Below the pieces are notes generated by a model, which saw nothing but the letters and a program-made list of their open reading frames with translations, was not told the origin of the DNA and did not search any database. Positions 58,203 to 64,000 of a stretch of DNA of 64,000 bases are shown here, piece by piece (positions within the stretch are counted from its first letter, which is position 1; every line of letters begins with the position of its first letter). The stretch is from Metridium senile (Eukaryota; Cnidaria; Anthozoa; Actiniaria; Metridiidae): assembly GCA_949775045.1 (NCBI GenBank), contig OX459104.1:11889655-11953654 (forward strand), read 5' to 3'. The position numbers and the translations under genes are program-made.

Positions 58203-59043
58203 CTGTGATTGCCTGACGCGTGATGTCCCAGCATGCTTCTTGATTGTTGGCATCCACGCTTCCGGTAGATCGATGCCGCAATCCCTATTGATGTTGTTAG
58301 GGTGTAGTCGGATCTGAATGGCTTCCTTGACTCTGCGTGTGTGCCAATGTACGTCTTGGTCGATGTATTTGACGTCTTTCCAGCTCAGGTTGTGTCCGGT
58401 CTTGTGGGCATGTTCGGCTACGGCTGAGGTCTCGGTACGGGCCAGTCTTACATCTCTTTGGTGTTCTTTCATTCACGGGTCTTCCGGTTTCTCCGATGTA
58501 AACTTTGTCGCATTCACCGCATGGAATCCTGTAGACTACGCTGTCTTTCCTTTCAAATGGTATTGGGTCTTTCGGTCTTACCAAGTGTTTGCGTAGAGTC
58601 GTATCAGATCTAAAGACTGTGCGAATGCCATGGTGTTGAAGGCAACGGCTTAGACTCTGAGATACTCCATCTACGAAAGGTAGTACAGCTAAGGATCTGT
58701 GAGTCTGTTGTTCTTTCTGGCGGGCTGGACGGGTCTTGGTAACTCTCTGCAAGAAAGGTGTAGGATAACCATTAGAATTAAGAGCTGAAGCGAGATGTTG
58801 TTTTTCACTTACCATGCCGTTTGGTTTAGTAACGACGCGAGACGCTCTGTCGTATAAACATTTCACAACTCCGCGTTTTACTGACTTGGGGTGGTGTGAG
58901 TCATACACAAGGTATTGGTCTGTATGGGAGCATGTACAGATTTTGTCTGCACATGCGTTTGTTTTGATGCTAAAATTCCTTTTCACGTCGAATGAAAGAA
59001 TTTTATGCTGACATGGAACATTTAGTTTGCGAAAGTAAGACAA
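58020..59043 (-). pseudogene. Penelope-like element C-terminus with GIY-YIG endonuclease domain
   Basis: Minus strand, in two frames joined near 58472. The upstream part (59043 leftward) has NACADKICTCSHTDQYLVYD, SHHPKSVKRGVVKCLYDRAS and then VVYRIPCGECDKVYIGETGR: a GIY-YIG domain start with its Cys pair and YIGETGR motif. A one-step frameshift follows; the second part (58472 to 58020) continues with MKEHQRDVRLARTETSAVAE, HAHKTGHNLSW and EAIQIRLHPNNINRDCG, the remaining GIY-YIG body and tail. GIY-YIG endonuclease nicks the target in Penelope-like transposition. The RT core upstream is absent apart from the tail, so this is a 5'-truncated, frameshifted copy. Confidence 0.82.
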
Positions 59044-59067
59044 CCATCATCCAGTCTACACCATCGC

Positions 59068-59104
59068 CTGATGAACCTGACTAGCAGATTGCAGTCGAAA
59101 TTTC
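59068..59104 (+). ncRNA. Hammerhead-like motif beside the GIY-YIG fragment
   Basis: CTGATGAACCTGACTAGCAG, ATTGCAGTC, GAAATTTC: both core pieces are present (CTGATGA and GAAA), with GACT...AGTC as a possible stem II. It is on the opposite strand to the adjacent coding fragment. Unproven. Confidence 0.35.
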
Positions 59105-59258
59105 GCGGTGAGACAATTGATTAAGTATCCTTTTAATTTTAAAACTTTGTTTTTACCTCAAGTTTTTGACGTCTTTTGTACTAAAGAAAGCTTTATATGT
59201 TATAAACTAATATTTTTTGTTGTCCTTGATATTAAGATAAGTGTAATAATTGTTTTTT

Positions 59259-59556
59259 AAAATGATGTAAAAATGAGACTTAGTAAAGAAATAATTGTTT
59301 TTTGACGTTTCGGAGCCCATTAAGAAATGTTCTAGCAAATTTGACTGCCTTCTGCACGAGATGCTGTACATCAGGGAATTAAAACCTGTCCTGAATGTAC
59401 AGTCCGATTCCATCAAGGCTAAATTATTTACATAAATTAGTTTATAAGCGAACCTTCTGCATTTTGTAATTAGTATTATCTGATAATGGAGCGTGATGGC
59501 TCCGAAACGTCAAAAAACAATTATTTCTTTACTAAGTCTCATTTTTACATCATTTT
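59259..59556 (+). mobile_element. Short Penelope-like remnant bounded by ~57-bp inverted repeats
   Basis: 59259-59317 (AATGATGTAAAAATGAGACT...) is the near-perfect inverse of 59497-59556. Inside, 59322-59435 encodes KKCSSKFDCLLHEMLYIREL, KPVLNVQSDSIKAKLFT and a stop, the terminal part of GIY-YIG-containing retroelement proteins. CTGATAATGGAGCGTGATGG (59480 on), CTCC, GAAACGTC resembles a hammerhead with a strong stem II (GGAGC/GCTCC), ending at 59511. A minimal element: RT protein tail plus ribozyme-like motif between inverted repeats. Confidence 0.65.
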
Positions 59557-61890
59557 GTGTTTCAAAATCATTACTTATAAGATAATTGTTTTTTAAGAAG
59601 AAAATAAAATGATTGAGTACGGTATGCATTGATGACATTTTGTTTTGAGTGTTGTTGTCTCTAGAGCTAAATTGCACCGTAATTACCTATACAAACTAAA
59701 TAAACTCTAAATCTGTGATAAACTTAGAGTATTTATTTATAAAATAGCCGGGTTTTTCCCCGATCCTGTTTTTACAAATGGTGCAATAAAAATTAATTCA
59801 AAAAATGATGCAATTCATGCTCATATCATAGCTGCTGAGAGCCAATCAGAGTACAGGATTGCTTAGTGATATCAAAATGGATATAATAAAACGTGGAAAT
59901 TCCCTCGTCATCCAATGAATTTTTCTATAAAATCTCCACATAACCGCCCCACTACGAGTATGTTTGGCGTGTTTGGAAATGGTTTAACTTCGCGGAAAAC
60001 CGCTAGTGTAGTAAGTGTAGCTAGTGTAGTTTTATTACAAAATGAACATAATGCTTTACTAAATTGAACATAATGCTTACATATTCTCTTAATAGCCAAG
60101 ATCGGGCTGTCTGTGGAATATTATATAAACAGTTCGCAGCAGTTCACTTTCGATAGAAACGACCAGTTATAATTGTAATTGTGTATAGATGAATTGATGA
60201 ATTGATATAACCAATGCCGAGTGAACGTCTATTAATCCTAATAACTACATAATTATATACAAGTCGATCGATCGGGCCGTTTCGACACAAATTCGTTATG
60301 AGCGAACTAATAACAATAAATCTGAGTTTTTATTTTGAAAGTAAACGTTTTGGATTAAAATGTAGTTATTCCAAATATATAGTTGTGTTTTATAGATTTA
60401 TTGAGAAAAATATCAAACAATAAAGACGAAAATTACGTACAGCTACAGTCGTTTCCATACACATTGATGACTCGTTAAGAGAGCCGCTTGAGTATAAGTT
60501 ATAACCGCGCATAATAAACCCGTTTTTATTTTGAAAGTAAATGTGCACTATACGTTTATTGAGAAAAAAATCAAGCAATAAAAACGATTATAACAAGTAG
60601 AGTCGTTTCCATACAAATGACAATTTACCACCGTTATTTATAATGAAAAGTTCGTACACTTTGACAACCTAAGGGGATTATAGGGGATTATGACGCCTTC
60701 GTGTTTTTGTATGATTTGCCATAAAATACATTTTGCGCTCTATCTCGTTTGGTTTAAAACTTTTTGGAAATATCTTTTTTTCATTTGAAAGTTTATCATT
60801 TAATATATACATTTGTGGAATAATATTTCTTTAGACAAATTGACGTCGCGAACGTGGACCACTAACATGGCTAATGTATGCAAACATTCTCAGTCCAACT
60901 TTTTAAATGTTTGCAGTCCAAAAATCCAAAAAAATAGATAGCTAGAATATGAAGACAATTTGACAAAGCGCACATGGGTAAAATGGGCATCTTAAAGTTC
61001 AGATGTGAAGCTAAATATTAACAAGTGAAAAGACTCGCCATTGCCAATTTGTGAAAAAAAGTATTTAACTCTTGATTCGAAAACTAAACAAAATAATTGT
61101 AATTATTTTTCGAAAAATAAATTCCAACACGTTTGAAATTAAGGTATTTCCATTCTTTTGAACAAATAATAGCAAAATCGATTTTGGACTGTGGTTGGTG
61201 GTTTTCTTGGTGTTTATTGGAGACATTCCAAGCGTTCTCAACTTCGATAGATGACTTAATAGTAAGCTATAGACATAAATTAACTAAAAACTAAAGACAG
61301 GCAGATCGAATGTAAGTAATATTTTCGTTCAATGATCGTATGAATAACATTGACAACGCGGCAATAGATAGATATAGATTTTTGCTTAACTGCCTTTGTT
61401 AACGATTAGACCGCTGATTGATACTGCTATACAGGCATTATATAAAGTCTTGTGCTTTATACACCTGTTTGTTTAACTTCTCTTTTCATTTAACATTTTA
61501 TTAATCTGACTTTTAATGTCTTTTTAAATGTGCCTTTTTTAATTTTATTTGAGATAATGTATTTCATTTTTTCGTTTGAAATTTTCAAAATTATGCAGCT
61601 TTTTGAAAATGAGTATGTTTGACACTTGACTGTGAAAAAAACATTTAATATCCCAGACATTTTATTGCTTTTAGACAGAGTCAAATGATAGTATTCAATA
61701 GTTATGTGTCAATTTTGCCTGTTATCTTGTTGATCATGGGAGATATTCACTAACATGACATCCAACCTTACGGTAGAGTAGCTCAATGTCCTTTTGATAA
61801 GCAGCAGATGAGGGTGTTTTTATAGTTTTATGAGGGTTTAAAATGTTGGTTAAAAATTCCATGCTTTAGCTAAAAATGGCCTAAAGCCGA
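59557..61890. other. No gene seen; one direct repeat
   Basis: 60325-60465 and 60520-60620 are imperfect direct copies (TTTATTTTGAAAGTAAA, TTTATTGAGAAAAA, GTCGTTTCCATACA). Upstream exons of the discoidin gene at 61.9 kb would be expected here or further left of 59.6 kb, but none could be found. Confidence 0.4.
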
Positions 61891-61917
61891 GGGGGGGGGG
61901 GGGGGGGGGGGGGGGGG
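61891..61917. repeat. Uninterrupted run of 27 G
   Basis: 27 consecutive G immediately precede TACCTCTTG and the discoidin coding frame. In frame it would read nine glycines. Such runs are either true homopolymers or sequencing/assembly artefacts. Confidence 0.97.
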
Positions 61918-62190
61918 TACCTCTTGCAAGTAGATTTGCTTCGAAAAGTGCACGTGCACGCAATTGGTAGTCATGGATTGGATAAAGTTAATCAATGGGT
62001 CTCGACATATGGCAACGACGGGGTAATGTTATCTGCCTATAATGGAGGGCGGTTTTTGCACGCTAACAATAATCAGAACACCATAGTTAAGAATGTGTTG
62101 GTCTCTGTTATTACTGCAAGGTACATCCGGGTAGTTCCTAAAAGCTGGTATTATTGGATTGCGATGAGAATTGAGCTTTACGAGCGCTAA
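61918..62190 (+). CDS. Last exon of a discoidin (F5/8 type C) domain protein
   Basis: The open frame reads YLLQVDLLRKVHVHAIGSHG, then QWVSTYGNDGVMLSAYN, an FxxN/GN-type segment (NNNQNTIVKNVL), ARYIRVVPKSWYYWIAMRIE and LYER with a stop at 62188-62190. This is the C-terminal two thirds of an F5/8 type C fold, a domain that binds carbohydrate or phospholipid in extracellular and adhesion proteins; it ends the protein, as is common. The expected N-terminal third of the domain (with its first conserved Cys) is missing. Upstream, an in-frame stop at 61882 and the G run mean the splice acceptor is unclear (AG at 61885-61886 or 61890-61891 are candidates). It may also be a truncated gene copy. Confidence 0.75.
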   Translation, partial: YLLQVDLLRKVHVHAIGSHGLDKVNQWVSTYGNDGVMLSAYNGGRFLHANNNQNTIVKNVLVSVITARYIRVVPKSWYYWIAMRIELYER

Positions 62191-62253
62191 GACTGATACA
62201 AGTTTGCGATCTATTAGAATGCGACTACTGAAACCGGGACACCAAAACATAAA

Positions 62254-62621
62254 GGCCGGTACACACGAGGGAGCTTGCTACCGCAACACGCTCCCGCAAC
62301 ATGCTCCCGGAGCAATGCTCCCTCGTGTGTACCAACAATTTCATGCAAAAAAAAAAATGTTGCGCAACAAACATTTTGTTCCCGGGTTTTGCTCCTTCAT
62401 ATTAAACTAGCTAAATGTGTGGGAGCAAGCTCCAGGAGCAAATCTGTTGCAGGAGCGTGTTGCAGGAGCAAGCTCCCTCGTGTGTACTGAACATTTTCTG
62501 CCGCGCAACAACCTGTCTCGAGTTGACCAATCAAATTGTTCGATTTAAACTTTTTCTCATGCTCCGGTCGGGTTGTTTGCATTGTTTCGCTCTCTCCTTT
62601 CTCTCGTGTGTACTGTCACTT
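62254..62621. mobile_element. MITE with GGCCGGTACACACGAGGG end
   Basis: Left end GGCCGGTACACACGAGGGAG (62254-62273). Inverse-type boxes CTCCCTCGTGTGTAC occur at 62317, 62472 and, degraded, at about 62600. The interior is a chain of GGAGCAAGCTCC / GTTGCAGGAGC motifs. The right boundary is uncertain. Lies 64 bp past the discoidin stop codon, possibly within its 3' UTR. Confidence 0.6.
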
Positions 62622-64000
62622 TTTATGAGCTTTTTTGTTTGCGTTTCAAAAAATATACAAAATCTATCAATTTGATTTGCAAACCCTAAGCAATGTTGAT
62701 ATATATTGTCTTTGAAATGACAACCGTTTCACATTCCCACAATTCAACATTGATTCGGGGGAGAGGGAGAAACGGAAAAATGATTTTGAAATATTTTTAA
62801 TGTAAAAAAAAAACAACAGATAAAGTCTCAAGGTATTTTGCACATGATTGTAGCTATCTATCTTTAATGGGTATGCTAAAATGACCAAAGAATGTTCAAC
62901 ATATATCACTTTTGCTAGACTGGCGTCAGAGTGTCGTAAATTATTATTAAAAATTGATTACGTGCGTTATTACTAACGCATTTGTAATATTGGCTCTCAC
63001 AGCATTAACGGGTGTCTTGAATATTTAAAAAAGGGCGACATTTTAAGTATGGAGCAATGACCGACACAACTTCAAAATAGGATTTTCATCTTAAAAATAT
63101 ACTAAATGCAGGATTGCCTATTTACGTTCTAGGTGCTATTAAGTCATATTGTTTATTCACTTATTAATTAACACAACAAAGTTGGGTTTTTCACCGATCC
63201 GATTTCATGTTGCACCTGCTAATTGATGACAATAATAAACACTATTGTTTCGCGTTGAATTAGGTAGATTTTGCTACACGACCAACTATAAGAATAGTAA
63301 AGACTTGGCATGCATGTCGTGATGTTTATAGTTGCTGCTAGATGACTTTTGAGGTAATCACTCCGGAACGAGGTGCATTTATGGAATAAAACTCGAATAT
63401 CAATTTCATAAAATCGAAAAAGGGAAATAAATGTAAATAATCATCTTCTAACTAACACTAGTATTTAAAATTTAAATATAAGTTTTGTCAATAAATTATT
63501 GTAAAAAGCGAAACATATCTGTTTTGTTTGTTAAGTTTTTATTGTGTGTAATTTTAATTACGTGCTCAAAAACAAAAAAGAATTAAAAAATTATTAACAT
63601 ATGCATATGTACATAATTTTCTTAAACTTTGCCAAAATTGAAGATAGACTTTGGCCTGTTTTTTTTTTTTTCCTCCTGAAAATAGTTTAAAAAATGTAGG
63701 GTCCCACTAACAAAGTGAGGATTTTTGGCTAAATATGAAATAAGAAATTAAATTTTTATCTTCCAACTCGATTATGGTCCTTATGCCAAATGCTGGTTGA
63801 TTGCTATGGTAATCAAGTAGCATCTCCGTGCTTGCGCACTTCGAGCTCTTCAGGCATTGAGTAATCCATATTAAGTACTATAGTCTTTTGTCTTCTTCAA
63901 ATATTGACAAAGTCATTGGGTGATTTCACACAATAAGGTATGTTTACACCTTCTTTGCAGTTGTGTTTAGACATGTAAAGTAGATTTAATTGTAATGTTT
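62622..64000. other. No feature seen to the right edge
   Basis: AT-rich DNA; only short frames on both strands. No exon, tandem array or inverted repeat could be supported. Confidence 0.4.

Noticed and set aside
1..64000. tRNA, rRNA or snRNA genes
   Set aside because: I looked for the GGTTCGAATCC-type T-loop and conserved rRNA stretches and saw none; short or divergent RNA genes could be missed without a model search.

Overview
The window is animal nuclear DNA: AT-rich, with GT-AG introns, a conserved multi-exon metazoan gene (nucleobindin) and a dense mix of transposon families. The transposon set (a TNP2/EnSpm-like transposase, SGNH-hydrolase and DIRS/Ngaro-type pieces, Penelope-like elements, LINEs and many MITEs) resembles cnidarian, probably anthozoan, genomes. 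That placement is inference from family content; no search was run.

Layout. 0-0.5 kb: probable first exon of a minus-strand gene running off the left edge. 1-3.8 kb: short palindromic repeats. 3.6-7.5 kb: a three-exon TNP2/EnSpm-like transposase gene, followed by a ~1.2 kb minisatellite of 83-84 bp units. 9.2-16.5 kb and 21.8-28.5 kb: two copies of one composite block (dead gag-like ORF, zinc-finger-type transposon fragment, two head-to-head Penelope-like RT fragments). Copy A carries a solo LTR of 1071 bp whose empty site is preserved in copy B. Between the copies lie a truncated LINE and an intact SGNH-hydrolase-like ORF. 29.5-30.1 kb: an internally deleted LINE. 32-38 kb: gene-poor, with several well-bounded MITEs.

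39.05-52.73 kb: the main host gene, a seven-exon plus-strand nucleobindin (signal peptide, basic/coiled-coil region, two EF-hands; 374 aa as modelled). Its introns are packed with elements, including a Mutator-like 840-bp palindrome with 9-bp target duplications and a 1264-bp foldback with 575-bp nearly identical arms and a 7-bp target duplication.

53-64 kb: more MITEs, a degenerate possible first exon at 54.4 kb, a rearranged palindromic cluster of Penelope-like fragments (56.9-59.6 kb) with a GIY-YIG domain and hammerhead-like motifs, and the last exon of a discoidin (F5/8 type C) gene at 61.9-62.2 kb that abuts a 27-base G run.

The two host genes are not obviously linked in function; most of the structure here is transposition, nested insertion and local duplication. 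The strongest candidates for something under-described are the 1.26-kb foldback element with promoter-like arms, the Penelope-associated hammerhead-like motifs, and the duplicated composite block. Boundaries quoted to the base were read by eye from the sequence; identities are estimates.
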